Source: Prauserella isguenensis
GTDB taxonomy: Bacteria > Actinomycetota > Actinomycetes > Mycobacteriales > Pseudonocardiaceae
Assembly (NCBI RefSeq): GCF_014191605.1
Contig: NZ_JACHWU010000002.1
Location: 496,001-560,000 of the forward strand
Reading direction: 5' to 3'
Length of the DNA: 64,000 nt
The translations under genes were made by a program, and so were the position numbers. Each line of letters begins with the position of its first letter. Position 1 is the first letter of the stretch. Below, piece after piece: positions 8,957 to 17,180 of the stretch. The notes beneath the pieces were generated by a model, which searched no databases, had not been told where the DNA came from, and was given only the letters and a program-made list of their open reading frames with translations.

Positions 8957-10726
8957 CTACAGGTGCCTCCGGGGCACGCCGTGTCCCCGCCTGCCCACGA
9001 GGAAGTCGAAGTCGGCGCCGGTGTCGGCCTGGCGCACGTGGGTGCGGTACAGCCACTCGTACCCGGAGGCGGTCTCCGACGGTGCCGGAGACTCCGTGGA
9101 GGCCGAGGGCTTGGTGGGCGCCGGGGCGCTCCCGGAAACCCTGCGTTGCAGTTCGTCGTCGGGCACGTCCATGTCGATCCGGCGGCCCGGCACGTCGAGC
9201 GTCACGCGGTCGCCCGTGCGCAACAGCGACAGCGGCCCGCCGCGTGCGGACTCGGGCGCGACGTGCAGCACCACCGTTCCGTACGAGGTGCCGCTCATCC
9301 GGCCGTCGGTGATGCGCACCATGTCCCGTACCCCGGCGTCGAGCAGTTTCTTCGGAATCGCCAGGTTGCCGATCTCGGGCATGCCCGGGTACCCGGCGGG
9401 TCCCGCGCCGCGCACGACGAGCACGGTCGAGGCGTCCACCGGCAGATCCGGCGAGTCGGCCTGCTCGTGGTACTCCTCGATCGTGTCGAACACGAGGGCG
9501 GGGCCGGTGTGCCGCAACAGGTCCTCGGAGGCCGCCGACACCTTGATCACAGCTCCGTCGGGCGCCAGGCTGCCGCGGAGCACCGCCGTGTGGGCACCGG
9601 CCTCGTGCACCGGTTCGGCGCGTGGACGGACGACGTCGGTCCGCCAGTTCGGCGCGTCTGCGCAGTTCTCGCCGAGGCAGCGGCCGGTAACGGTGGCGGC
9701 GTCGGTGTGCAGCAACTCGCCGAGTTCGCGGATCACGGCCGGCAGTCCGCCCGCGTAGAAGAACTCCTCCATCAGGAATCGGCCGGACGGCAACAGGTCC
9801 ACCAACAACGGGACGTCGGCGGCGAGCTTGTCGAAGTCGTCCAGTGACAGATCCACCTCGGCACGCCCTGCGATCGCGAGCAGGTGGACGACGGCGTTGG
9901 TCGACCCGCCGATGGCCGCGTTGACACGGACCGCGTTCTCGAACGACCGCCGGTCCACAACGGACGACGGGACGAGGCCCTCCTCCACCATCTCGACGAT
10001 CCGCCCGCCCGCCTGTTCCGCGACGCGGTTCCGCTGCGCGTCGACGGCGGGGATCGCGGCGCTGCCCGGTAAGGAAAGCCCGAGTGCCTCGGTCAGGCAC
10101 GCCATCGTCGAGGCGGTGCCCATCGTCGTGCAGTGCCCGGCACTGCGGGACAGACAGGCTTCGGCGGCCGCGAAGTCCTCCCGGCTCATCCGACCCGCAC
10201 GCACCTCTTCGCTGAACTGCCACACGTGCGTACCGGACCCGGCGTCGCAGCCCTGGAACTTGCCGTTCAGCATCGGGCCGCCGGTGACCATGACCATCGG
10301 GAGGTCGGCGCTCAGCGCACCCATCAGCTGCGCGGGTACCGTCTTGTCGCAGCCACCGAGCAGCACGACGCCGTCGAGCGGATTGGCGCGCAGCGTCTCC
10401 TCGACGTCCATCGCCATGAGGTTGCGGAACTGCATGGCCGAGGGCCGCATCAACGTCTCGCCGAGAGAGATCGTCGGGAACTCGAACGGCACGCCGCCCG
10501 CCATGAGCACGCCGCGTTTCACGGCCTCGGCCACCTGCCGCAGGTGCGCGTTGCACGGCGCGAGGTCCGACGCACTGTTCGCGATGCCGATCACCGGACG
10601 CCCGTCGAACATCGAGGCCGAGTAGCCCTGGTTGTACAGCTTCGACCGGTGGACGAACCCGAGTTTGCCGTCGAGTCCGAACCACGCCTGACTGCGGCGA
10701 ACGGACCCGGGGTCTTCTGGCGCCAT
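8957..10726 (-). CDS. IlvD/Edd family dehydratase (sugar-acid dehydratase)
   Basis: About 589 aa. The three Fe-S ligand cysteines of the family lie in SDLAPCNAH, GGCDKTVPA and SAGHCTTMG. MDVEETLRANPLDG and DGRMSGTSYGT are also diagnostic. The N-terminus (LYNQGYS, RPVIGIANS) looks like arabinonate/xylonate-type dehydratases rather than IlvD itself. The enzyme removes water from an aldonate to give a 2-keto-3-deoxy acid. The start is GTG-ATG-ATG; the third codon (10726) has the best spacing (5 bases) from GGAG. A candidate operator cluster lies just upstream. Confidence 0.88.
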   Translation of the reverse strand: MAPEDPGSVRRSQAWFGLDGKLGFVHRSKLYNQGYSASMFDGRPVIGIANSASDLAPCNAHLRQVAEAVKRGVLMAGGVPFEFPTISLGETLMRPSAMQFRNLMAMDVEETLRANPLDGVVLLGGCDKTVPAQLMGALSADLPMVMVTGGPMLNGKFQGCDAGSGTHVWQFSEEVRAGRMSREDFAAAEACLSRSAGHCTTMGTASTMACLTEALGLSLPGSAAIPAVDAQRNRVAEQAGGRIVEMVEEGLVPSSVVDRRSFENAVRVNAAIGGSTNAVVHLLAIAGRAEVDLSLDDFDKLAADVPLLVDLLPSGRFLMEEFFYAGGLPAVIRELGELLHTDAATVTGRCLGENCADAPNWRTDVVRPRAEPVHEAGAHTAVLRGSLAPDGAVIKVSAASEDLLRHTGPALVFDTIEEYHEQADSPDLPVDASTVLVVRGAGPAGYPGMPEIGNLAIPKKLLDAGVRDMVRITDGRMSGTSYGTVVLHVAPESARGGPLSLLRTGDRVTLDVPGRRIDMDVPDDELQRRVSGSAPAPTKPSASTESPAPSETASGYEWLYRTHVRQADTGADFDFLVGRRGHGVPRRHL

Positions 10727-10749
10727 CATCACTCCACGGTGAGCGCATC

Positions 10750-10799
10750 AGTACATGCAACGGATCGTTGCAGCATACGATCTCACCAGATTACATGCA
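10750..10799. promoter_or_regulatory. GntR-type operator cluster upstream of the IlvD/Edd dehydratase
   Basis: Two copies of the TACATGCAA core occur at 10752-10760 and 10792-10800, the second as ATTACATGCA (10790-10799). A perfect inverted repeat TGCAACG GAT CGTTGCA lies between them (10756-10772). The same ATTACATGCA occurs upstream of the GntR gene at 12649. This position fits a second promoter within the locus, controlled by that regulator. Confidence 0.6.
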
Positions 10800-10838
10800 A
10801 TGTGTGAGGGCGTTCGATGTCGTCGTCACGACGTTCGC

Positions 10839-11975
10839 TCAGGCTGCGACGTCCACCTCGGACTCCGTGACCGCGGTGAGGGCTGCCTCGTCCATCCGGA
10901 CTCCGAGACCGGGCAGCGCGGGCACGCCCACCGACCCGTCCCGCGGCGTCGGCGGATCGGCCAGCAGCGGGTCGCGCAGCGGGTTGTCCCTGATGTCGTA
11001 CTCGACACCGTCCACCGGCTCGGCCATCGCGGCGAGCTGCAGCGTCGCGGCGAACGCGACCGCGCCGCCGTACAGGTGCGGCAGCACCCGCGTGCCGTAC
11101 GCGTCGGCGAGGTGGCAGATCGCGATCGTCTCCGTGAGACCGCCGGTCTTGGCGAGATCGGGCTGCAGGATCCCGACCGCCGGCGACGCGGCGAACGCGC
11201 GGAACTCCTCGACGCCGTACTGGTTCTCTCCCGTCGCAAGGAGCAGTCCGGTGCGCCGGTGGAGTTCCTCCAGTCCGTCGAGGAGGTTTCCGCGCAGCGG
11301 CTCCTCGAGCCACGCCACCCCGGCGTCCCGCAGCACCGGCGCCATGGCGACCGCCTCGGGCACGTCCCACGCCTGGTTGGCGTCGGCGTAGAGCTCCACG
11401 TCCGGTCCGACCGCCTCCCGCGCGGCGGCCAGGTTGCGTTCGTCGGTCGCCCGGCCGAAGCCGAGCTTGACCTTCACGGCGGTATGCCCGGCCGCCACAC
11501 ACGCACGGGCCGTCTCGCCGACGTCGCCGGGACCGAGACTGCTCGCGTACACGGGAGTCCGGTCGCGAACGCGACCCGCACCCAGCTCGGAGACCGCGCA
11601 CCCGGCCCGTTGCCCCGCCAGATCCCACAGCGCGAGGTCGGCGCCGCTGATGGCCTGGCGGATCGGCCCCGGCGCACCCCACTGCCTGCCCAAGGGGTCC
11701 AGGCGCGTGCACAACGTCCGGTGGAGCGCGGCGATCCGGGTGGCGTCCTCACCCCGCAGCAGCGGGAACACGCCTTCCCTCAGGGTGGCGACGCGTTCCC
11801 GCACGGCCCACGGCGGATAGTTGGTCCAGCTCTCGCCCCGCCCGGTCAGCCCGTCGTCGGTGGTCAGTTCCACCAGCACCGCGGAGCGGTGGCGCAACGG
11901 CGAGAACGACATCGCGATCCCGTCGCCGACCGGAGCGCGCAGCACCCGCAGCCGCGCGTCGACGATGCGGGTCAT
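10839..11975 (-). CDS. Enolase-superfamily sugar-acid dehydratase (mandelate racemase/muconate lactonizing type)
   Basis: 378 aa. The acid-base lysines appear in VKVKLGFG (KxK). The three metal ligands lie in DANQAW, EEPL and TGENQY, and PHLYGGA follows near the C-terminus. The N-terminal capping domain is complete. Such enzymes abstract the proton alpha to a carboxylate and typically dehydrate or epimerise sugar acids. The start codon overlaps the stop of the GntR gene by 4 bases (ATGA), so both form one transcript. The substrate is unknown; having two different dehydratases in one locus suggests two sugar acids or successive steps. Confidence 0.87.
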   Translation of the reverse strand: MTRIVDARLRVLRAPVGDGIAMSFSPLRHRSAVLVELTTDDGLTGRGESWTNYPPWAVRERVATLREGVFPLLRGEDATRIAALHRTLCTRLDPLGRQWGAPGPIRQAISGADLALWDLAGQRAGCAVSELGAGRVRDRTPVYASSLGPGDVGETARACVAAGHTAVKVKLGFGRATDERNLAAAREAVGPDVELYADANQAWDVPEAVAMAPVLRDAGVAWLEEPLRGNLLDGLEELHRRTGLLLATGENQYGVEEFRAFAASPAVGILQPDLAKTGGLTETIAICHLADAYGTRVLPHLYGGAVAFAATLQLAAMAEPVDGVEYDIRDNPLRDPLLADPPTPRDGSVGVPALPGLGVRMDEAALTAVTESEVDVAA

Positions 11976-12640
11976 GCGCCCGCCTCGGCCTGCTGCTGCA
12001 ACAGGGTGCGCAACCGGAAGATGTGTGCGCGCGCGGCCTGCTCGGCGGCCGTGGCGTCACCGGCCTCGATCGCGGTCAGGATCGCGCGGTGGTCGTCGAG
12101 CGCCTGCCGCGGCCCCGAGGTCACCGTGGTCGTGCGCATGGCGAGCCGGACCCGGGTCTGCACGTCGTCCAGCAGGCGGACCACCTCGGCGTTGCCGCAG
12201 GCCTCCCGGATGAGTCGGTGGAAGCGCATGTCGGCCTCGGTGCTCGCCGCGAGGTCCGCCGTCCGCATCGCGGCCTCGTGATCGTCGAGCGCCCCCTGCA
12301 GGGCCCGCACCAGCCTGCGGCCCGCGTTCTCGACGGCGAGCCGGGCGGCGAGTCCTTCCAGGACCTCGCGAACCTCGTAGATCGCGGCCAGTTCGGCCGC
12401 CCCCACGTGCGCGACGACCGCTCCGCGGCGCGGCTCCTCCCTGGCCAACCGTTCCTGAACGAGCCGCAGCACCGCGTCCCGCACCGGACTGCGGCTGACC
12501 TCCAGTTGCTCCGCGAGAGCGGGCACGCTCAGCCGCGCACCGGCGGGAAGCTCGCCCGTGAAGATCATCTCGCGCAGTCGTTCGCAGACCGCGTCGGCGA
12601 CCCTCGTCCGCGCCGCGGTCGTCTCGTTCACTCCGGCCAT
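11972..12640 (-). CDS. GntR family transcriptional regulator (FadR/FCD subgroup)
   Basis: 222 aa. The N-terminal winged helix contains the GntR signature LSVPALAEQLEVSRSPVRD. The C-terminal all-helical FCD ligand domain carries metal- or effector-binding histidines (FHRLIREACGN, DDHRAI, RAHIFRL). It is the first gene of the transcript with the enolase-superfamily enzyme and is the probable local regulator. The repeated ATTACATGCA sites near its own promoter and before the IlvD-type gene are its likely targets, with a sugar acid as effector. These last points are inference. Confidence 0.88.
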   Translation of the reverse strand: MAGVNETTAARTRVADAVCERLREMIFTGELPAGARLSVPALAEQLEVSRSPVRDAVLRLVQERLAREEPRRGAVVAHVGAAELAAIYEVREVLEGLAARLAVENAGRRLVRALQGALDDHEAAMRTADLAASTEADMRFHRLIREACGNAEVVRLLDDVQTRVRLAMRTTTVTSGPRQALDDHRAILTAIEAGDATAAEQAARAHIFRLRTLLQQQAEAGA

Positions 12641-12648
12641 ACCGCGAT

Positions 12649-12658
12649 ATTACATGCA
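12649..12658. promoter_or_regulatory. ATTACATGCA operator copy at the GntR promoter
   Basis: An exact match to the sequence at 10790-10799. It lies 8 bases before the GntR ATG on the minus strand, where a bound repressor would block its own transcription. Confidence 0.55.
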
Positions 12659-12772
12659 GATCCGAATACCTACATTCCCCGAAGCCATGCGAGCGGCACA
12701 GCGGGAGGTGGTGAGCCCGCTTGTCCGGCGGCGTCACCCCGCCGCGTGCGCGGTCTCCACCCGCATCGCGCC

Positions 12773-12778
12773 TACGAT
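12773..12778 (+). promoter_or_regulatory. -10 box of leaderless PAP2 promoter
   Basis: TACGAT ends 6 bases before the ATG at 12785, which predicts a leaderless transcript. Confidence 0.5.
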
Positions 12779-12784
12779 GCCGCC

Positions 12785-13384
12785 ATGCCGGTCGCCCTCG
12801 CCTGCACCCTCGTCCTGCTCGGGACGACGTTCGTCGTGACGGGCGCCGTGGTGGCGGGCGGCCACGGCCCGGTCGGCCCCGACCCGGCCGTGGCCGCGTT
12901 CGCAGGCCGGTTCGACGAGGACGCGCTCACCGTCTTCGTACTGCCGACCGAACCTCCGGTGTGGCTCACGGCGCTGGCGCTGCTCACCGCCGCATCACTG
13001 TGGCGGCGCCGGTGGGACGTCGCCGCGACCGCGGTCGGCGCCCCCACGGCCGCGATCGCGCTGGCCACCTGGGTGGCGAAACCCCTGTTCGACCGTTGGT
13101 ACGACGACCACCTCGCCTACCCGAGCGGACACACCACGGCACTGGTCTCGACCCTGACCGTGCTGGTGCTGACCTCGCCACCGGCATGGCGCCGCGGACT
13201 GACGGTGGCAGCGGCGGCCGTCTCCGTCCTCGCAGGTCTCGGCCTGGTCGGACTCGACTACCACTACGCGACCGACGTCGTGGGCGGCGCAGCCCTCGCC
13301 GTCGCCGTGACGCTCGTCGTCGCGCGGCTCGCTAGCCGCGCGAGACCGGCGCCGACGCCTCGGCGTCCCGCGCCAGAGCGGTGA
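12785..13384 (+). CDS. PAP2 superfamily phosphatase, integral membrane
   Basis: 199 aa with about five or six hydrophobic segments. The three-part PAP2 active site is recognisable as KPLFDRWYDD (first motif, with an altered tail), the YPSGHTTA motif with its catalytic His, and GLDYHYATDVVGG with the second His and Asp. Members remove phosphate from lipid pyrophosphates such as undecaprenyl or phosphatidate. The final 53 bases overlap the 3' end of the convergent zapE gene. It has a leaderless -10 box upstream. Confidence 0.87.
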   Translation: MPVALACTLVLLGTTFVVTGAVVAGGHGPVGPDPAVAAFAGRFDEDALTVFVLPTEPPVWLTALALLTAASLWRRRWDVAATAVGAPTAAIALATWVAKPLFDRWYDDHLAYPSGHTTALVSTLTVLVLTSPPAWRRGLTVAAAAVSVLAGLGLVGLDYHYATDVVGGAALAVAVTLVVARLASRARPAPTPRRPAPER

Positions 13385-14384
13385 GCCGGCTGACGGCCCG
13401 CAGGTACTTCTTGCGGTACCCGCCCGCCAGCATCTCCGAGGTGAACAACGCGTCGAGCGAACCGCCCGACACCAGGACCGGGATGGCACGGTCGTAGAGC
13501 CGGTCGGCCAGCGCCACCAGCCGCAGCGCGATGGCCTGGTCGTCGGCCGCCCGGACGCCGCGGACGTGTACCGCTGACACCCCGTCGACGAGCCGGCCGT
13601 AGGCCGAGGGATGGAGGTTCGCCAGATGGCCGCACAACGCGTCGAAGTCGTCGAGGGTGGCACCCGGGCGCTGCTCGGCGGAGGTGAGCAGCGCCTCGTC
13701 GCTCAGCGCGGCGGGCGGCTCGGGCAACCCGCGGTGCCGGTAGTCCGGGCCGTCGACCCGCACGACCTCGAACTTCGCCGACAACGCCTGAATCTCCCGC
13801 AGGAAGTCCTCGGCCGCGAACCGGCCCTCGCCGAGCTTGTCGGGCAGCGTGTTCGACGTGGCGGTGACGAACACGCCCGCGGCCGTCAGCTCCTTGAGTA
13901 GCCGGCTGACCAGCATCGTGTCGCCCGGGTCGTCGAGTTCGAACTCGTCGATCGCCAGCAACCGGTGTTCCGACAGTCGCCGCACGGCCTCGCCGAACCC
14001 GAGCGCGCCCACCACGTGGGTGAGCTCGACGAACGTGCCGTACGACTTCGGACCCGGAACCGCGTGCCAGATCGACGCCAGCAGGTGCGTCTTGCCGACG
14101 CCGAACCCGCCGTCCAGGTACAGGCCCTGCTTGCCGTCGTCGTCGGCCCGGCCGCCTTTGCGGCCGAACAGCCCGCGCAGCCCGGACCGTTTGCCGCCCG
14201 CAGCGCCGACGCGCTCGGCGAACGCGCCGCAGGCGGTGACCGCGGCGGCCTGGCTGGGCTCGTCCGGGTTGGGGATGTAGGTCGAGAGCCGCACGTCGTC
14301 GAACCGCGGCGGGGGCACGAGCGTCGTGATCAGCTCGTCCGCGCCGATCTCGGGACGACGCTCGGTCAGCTTCTCGACAGACAT
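13332..14384 (-). CDS. zapE: Cell division protein ZapE (AFG1-like ATPase)
   Basis: 350 aa P-loop ATPase. Walker A is GGFGVGKTH and Walker B is LLAIDEFEL. The family markers DDPGDTMLVSRLL and FVTATSNTLPDKLGEGRF are present. ZapE/AFG1 proteins act at the division site or in membrane protein quality control. The gene corresponds to Rv2670c, at the start of the conserved block that continues through this window. The C-terminal codons overlap the convergent PAP2 gene by 53 bases. A TAACCT -10 box lies 7 bases before the ATG. Confidence 0.88.
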   Translation of the reverse strand: MSVEKLTERRPEIGADELITTLVPPPRFDDVRLSTYIPNPDEPSQAAAVTACGAFAERVGAAGGKRSGLRGLFGRKGGRADDDGKQGLYLDGGFGVGKTHLLASIWHAVPGPKSYGTFVELTHVVGALGFGEAVRRLSEHRLLAIDEFELDDPGDTMLVSRLLKELTAAGVFVTATSNTLPDKLGEGRFAAEDFLREIQALSAKFEVVRVDGPDYRHRGLPEPPAALSDEALLTSAEQRPGATLDDFDALCGHLANLHPSAYGRLVDGVSAVHVRGVRAADDQAIALRLVALADRLYDRAIPVLVSGGSLDALFTSEMLAGGYRKKYLRAVSRLTALARDAEASAPVSRG

Positions 14385-14391
14385 GCGCCTC

Positions 14392-14397
14392 AGGTTA
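14392..14397 (-). promoter_or_regulatory. -10 box of leaderless zapE promoter
   Basis: On the minus strand TAACCT ends 7 bases before the ATG at 14384. No Shine-Dalgarno sequence intervenes. Confidence 0.5.
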
Positions 14398-14492
14398 GTC
14401 GCCGCCCCTTCCGCTCCCGGTCCCGATGTGACCTGGGCCGCCACGGGCGCAGCGGGACTGCGTGAACGGTGGGTGCATGCTGGGATGGCGGG

Positions 14493-15266
14493 GTGCATCA
14501 GCTGTGGCCCGTACCGACCGCCTCCGCGTCCGCCACCCCGGACACCGCCTCGCCGGAACTGTCCGACGACGACCTCGAGGCGATCTACGACTACCCCGCC
14601 GACCTCGACCGGCCCTGGGTCCAGGCCAACTTCGTCGCCTCCGCCGACGGCGCCGTCAGCGTCGACGAGCGGTCCGAGGGCCTGTCCAACCCCGCCGACA
14701 AGCGCGTGTTCCTGCTGGGCCGCGACCTCGCCGACGTCGTGCTCGTGGGTGCGGGCACCGCGCTGGCGGAGACCTACCGCGGCGCCCGCACCACCGAGGC
14801 CCGCATCGAGCGCCGCCGGCGGCACGGCCTGTCGGACGTCCCACCGGTCGCCGTGGTGACGCGCCGCTGTTCGATCCCGCCGGACGCGCCGGTCGTCACC
14901 GACACGTCGGTGCCGACGCTGATCATCACCGCCGCCGACGCCCCCGCCGACCGCAGGGCCGCACTCACAGAAGCGGGAGCCGAGGTGCTGGTCGCGGGCG
15001 AGGACACCGTGGATCCCGCGGCGGCGATCCGGCTGCTCGGCGAGCGCGGCCTCCGCCGCATCGACTGCGAGGGCGGGCCGCACCTGTTCGCCTCGCTCGT
15101 GGCCGCCGACCTGGTCGACCAGCTGTGTCTGACCTACGCGCCGCTGCTGGCCGGCCCGGGGCCGGGCCGCATCGCCGCGGGCCTGCCGTCGACGCCCCGC
15201 GACATGACGCTGCGGTCGCTGCTGCACGAGGACGGGTTCCTGCTCGCCCGCTACCGACGGGTCTGA
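14493..15266 (+). CDS. Pyrimidine reductase family protein (RibD C-terminal-like)
   Basis: 257 aa from the GTG at 14493. It has a dihydrofolate-reductase-like RibD C-terminal fold: substrate-contacting NFVASADGAVS, then LLGRDLADVVLVGAGTALAE for the NADPH loop, and CEGGPHLFASL near the C-terminus. The deaminase half of RibD is absent. The gene matches Rv2671, whose product is known as a RibD-like protein with dihydrofolate reductase-like activity, so a role in riboflavin or folate metabolism is possible. It is divergent from zapE. Confidence 0.85.
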   Translation: MHQLWPVPTASASATPDTASPELSDDDLEAIYDYPADLDRPWVQANFVASADGAVSVDERSEGLSNPADKRVFLLGRDLADVVLVGAGTALAETYRGARTTEARIERRRRHGLSDVPPVAVVTRRCSIPPDAPVVTDTSVPTLIITAADAPADRRAALTEAGAEVLVAGEDTVDPAAAIRLLGERGLRRIDCEGGPHLFASLVAADLVDQLCLTYAPLLAGPGPGRIAAGLPSTPRDMTLRSLLHEDGFLLARYRRV

Positions 15267-15489
15267 CACCGGCCCGCGGAACACCCGCGTCGTGCGGTCC
15301 CGCAACCCGGGCGACGCCCCGCCCCGCGCGGCCCTCACGGCGCGCTCACCGCGGCCGTGCGACAGTAACGCCGCGTACCGCCGAGGAGCCCGCCGCAGCC
15401 ACGACGGGCCCGCCCGCGTGAGGACAGCACCGGCCCACCGGTACCGCCGACCCACGAGTACCGCCGACCGACGAGTGAGGACCTGACCG

Positions 15490-17031
15490 TTGCCGCGCCG
15501 CCATCCGCCCCGTCGCCGCGCCCGGCGGGCCGTGCTGGCCGCCCTGCTGCCCGTCCTGGTCGTGGCCGGGTGCACGGTCGGCCCGTCGACGCGGCCCGCC
15601 GTGGTCCAGAACGACGCCCCGGCGCCGGCCGAGCGCGAGCAGGACGAGTCGGGACAGCCGCTGCCGCCACTCGGCGAGCCCGGCCCGTCGACGCTCGACT
15701 GGTCCGACTGCGCGAGCGAGACCCGCGACCGGCTCGGCGGCGCCGCGGGCCGCAACCCGAGCTACGAGTGCGCGGACCTCACGACCACGCTCGACCCGCC
15801 GGGCATGCCCGGGCAGGGACTCACCCGCATGTCGGTGCTCAAGGCCGGCAACGGCCCCATCCCGCTGGTCGTCGTCAACGACGTCGACGGCGAGCCCGGC
15901 ACCCTGTACGCCGCGCGACTGGCGGCGACCCTGCCCGACGCGCTGCTGGAACGGTTCTCGCTCATCGGCGTGGACCGCCGCGGCACGGGCAATTCCGACG
16001 CCGTGCGCTGCATCCCGTCGAGCGAGCGCGCGACGCTGCTCGACAGCGACCCGTCGGCGGGCATCGACCGGCCGCTGGACGCCGCGCGCACCGCCGGGCA
16101 GCAGTGCGCCATCGCGCTCGAGGACGAGCAGGGCGCCATCGACAGCAGGCGCACCACGAGCGACCTCGACACGCTCCGCAAGAGCCTCGGCATGGACCGC
16201 CTCCACGCTCTCGGCCACGGTGAGGGCTCCCGAGTCCTGGCGATGTACAGCGCCCGCTTCCCCGGCAAGACGGGACGGATGGTTCTGGACGGCATGCCGG
16301 ACCCGTCCGACGACCACGCCCGCGTGTTGGGCGGCGTCGCCGGTGGCGCCGAGGCGACTCTCGACGCGGCGGGCAGGGAACTCGGCCGCGACCTGCGGGC
16401 CCACGTCACCGCGTTGACCGAACGGCTCGGCCGTGGAGCCCCGCTGACCTCCGACGGCTACCGGCTCACCCCGCAGCTCGCGCTCCGCGCCGTGCTGTCG
16501 GGTCTCGCCGAGCGTGAGCGCTGGTCCGAACTCGCCGACGCCGTCGCCACGGCACGGTCCGGCGACCCCGACCCGCTGTTCCGGTTCGTTCGCCCGCACG
16601 TCGTCGAGGACCAGGTCTCGGCGGCCCGGCTCGACGGCACGATCGCGACCCGCTGCAACGACACCGCGACGCGGCTGCCCGCCGACCGCCTCGCCTCCAC
16701 CACCCGTGACCTCGCGCGCGAACACCCCCTCTTCGGCGCCACGGTGGCCCAGGAGCTCGTGTGGTGCAGCCCGTGGCCCACCCGCTCCGGCGAACGCGGT
16801 GCGATCGGCTCCGACCAGGCCCCGCCCATGGTGGTCGTCAGCACCGAGACCGACCCGGTCACACCCGGTAAGGGCACGATCCGGGCCGCCGATCAGATGC
16901 CGTCGGCCGTGCACGTGGCGTGGAAGGGCGCCGGGCACGGCGCGCTGAGTTCGTCGTGCGTCACCGACGCGGCACAGGGCTTCCTCGTCGACGGGGACGT
17001 GCCGCGGGACGGCACCCTGTGCCCGGCGTGA
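15490..17031 (+). CDS. Secreted lipoprotein, TAP-like alpha/beta hydrolase lacking the nucleophile serine
   Basis: 513 aa from a TTG preceded by GAGGACC. The Arg-rich N-terminus, hydrophobic core and lipobox VVAGC indicate an exported lipoprotein. The alpha/beta-hydrolase fold with a TAP-like C-terminal domain resembles tripeptidyl aminopeptidases and the proposed secreted protease Rv2672. The nucleophile elbow reads GHGEG (residues 242-246), with Gly244 where Ser is expected. The oxyanion region is VNDVDGEPG instead of a GGPG-type loop. The acid (TETDPVTP) and His (GAGHGAL) remain. It is probably a binding protein or an enzyme with altered chemistry. Confidence 0.83.
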   Translation: MPRRHPPRRRARRAVLAALLPVLVVAGCTVGPSTRPAVVQNDAPAPAEREQDESGQPLPPLGEPGPSTLDWSDCASETRDRLGGAAGRNPSYECADLTTTLDPPGMPGQGLTRMSVLKAGNGPIPLVVVNDVDGEPGTLYAARLAATLPDALLERFSLIGVDRRGTGNSDAVRCIPSSERATLLDSDPSAGIDRPLDAARTAGQQCAIALEDEQGAIDSRRTTSDLDTLRKSLGMDRLHALGHGEGSRVLAMYSARFPGKTGRMVLDGMPDPSDDHARVLGGVAGGAEATLDAAGRELGRDLRAHVTALTERLGRGAPLTSDGYRLTPQLALRAVLSGLAERERWSELADAVATARSGDPDPLFRFVRPHVVEDQVSAARLDGTIATRCNDTATRLPADRLASTTRDLAREHPLFGATVAQELVWCSPWPTRSGERGAIGSDQAPPMVVVSTETDPVTPGKGTIRAADQMPSAVHVAWKGAGHGALSSSCVTDAAQGFLVDGDVPRDGTLCPA

Positions 17032-17057
17032 CCCGTTCCGTCGTGACGGGCCTGCGA

Positions 17058-17100
17058 CACCGGCGCTGCGCCGGCCCGCTCGCCCGGCGCCGGGCCGGTG
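17058..17100 (+). terminator. GC-rich hairpin cluster after the lipoprotein gene
   Basis: CCGGCGC/GCGCCGG (17060-17074) and CCCGGCGCCGGG (17083-17094) lie within an outer pair CACCGG/CCGGTG (17058-17063 and 17095-17100). They follow the stop codon by about 27 bases. There is no T-tract, as usual in high-GC actinobacteria. Confidence 0.45.
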
Positions 17101-17180
17101 CAGGGCCGGTGTCGATCATGCCGCACGCCCGGCCACCCGTCACTTGACGGAGGGCATGGGGAATGTTTCGCTGACGCGCG

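Noticed and set aside
8298-10760. 820-codon frame fusing the aldolase to an upstream region
   Set aside because: The N-terminal 600 residues are the out-of-frame shadow of the IlvD/Edd gene. The real aldolase starts at 8915 after GAGGAG.
13332-15755. 807-codon minus-strand frame that would extend zapE upstream
   Set aside because: Residues before MSVEKLTERRP are antisense to the RibD-like gene and have no similarity to any domain; the ATG at 14384 with its -10 box is the better start.
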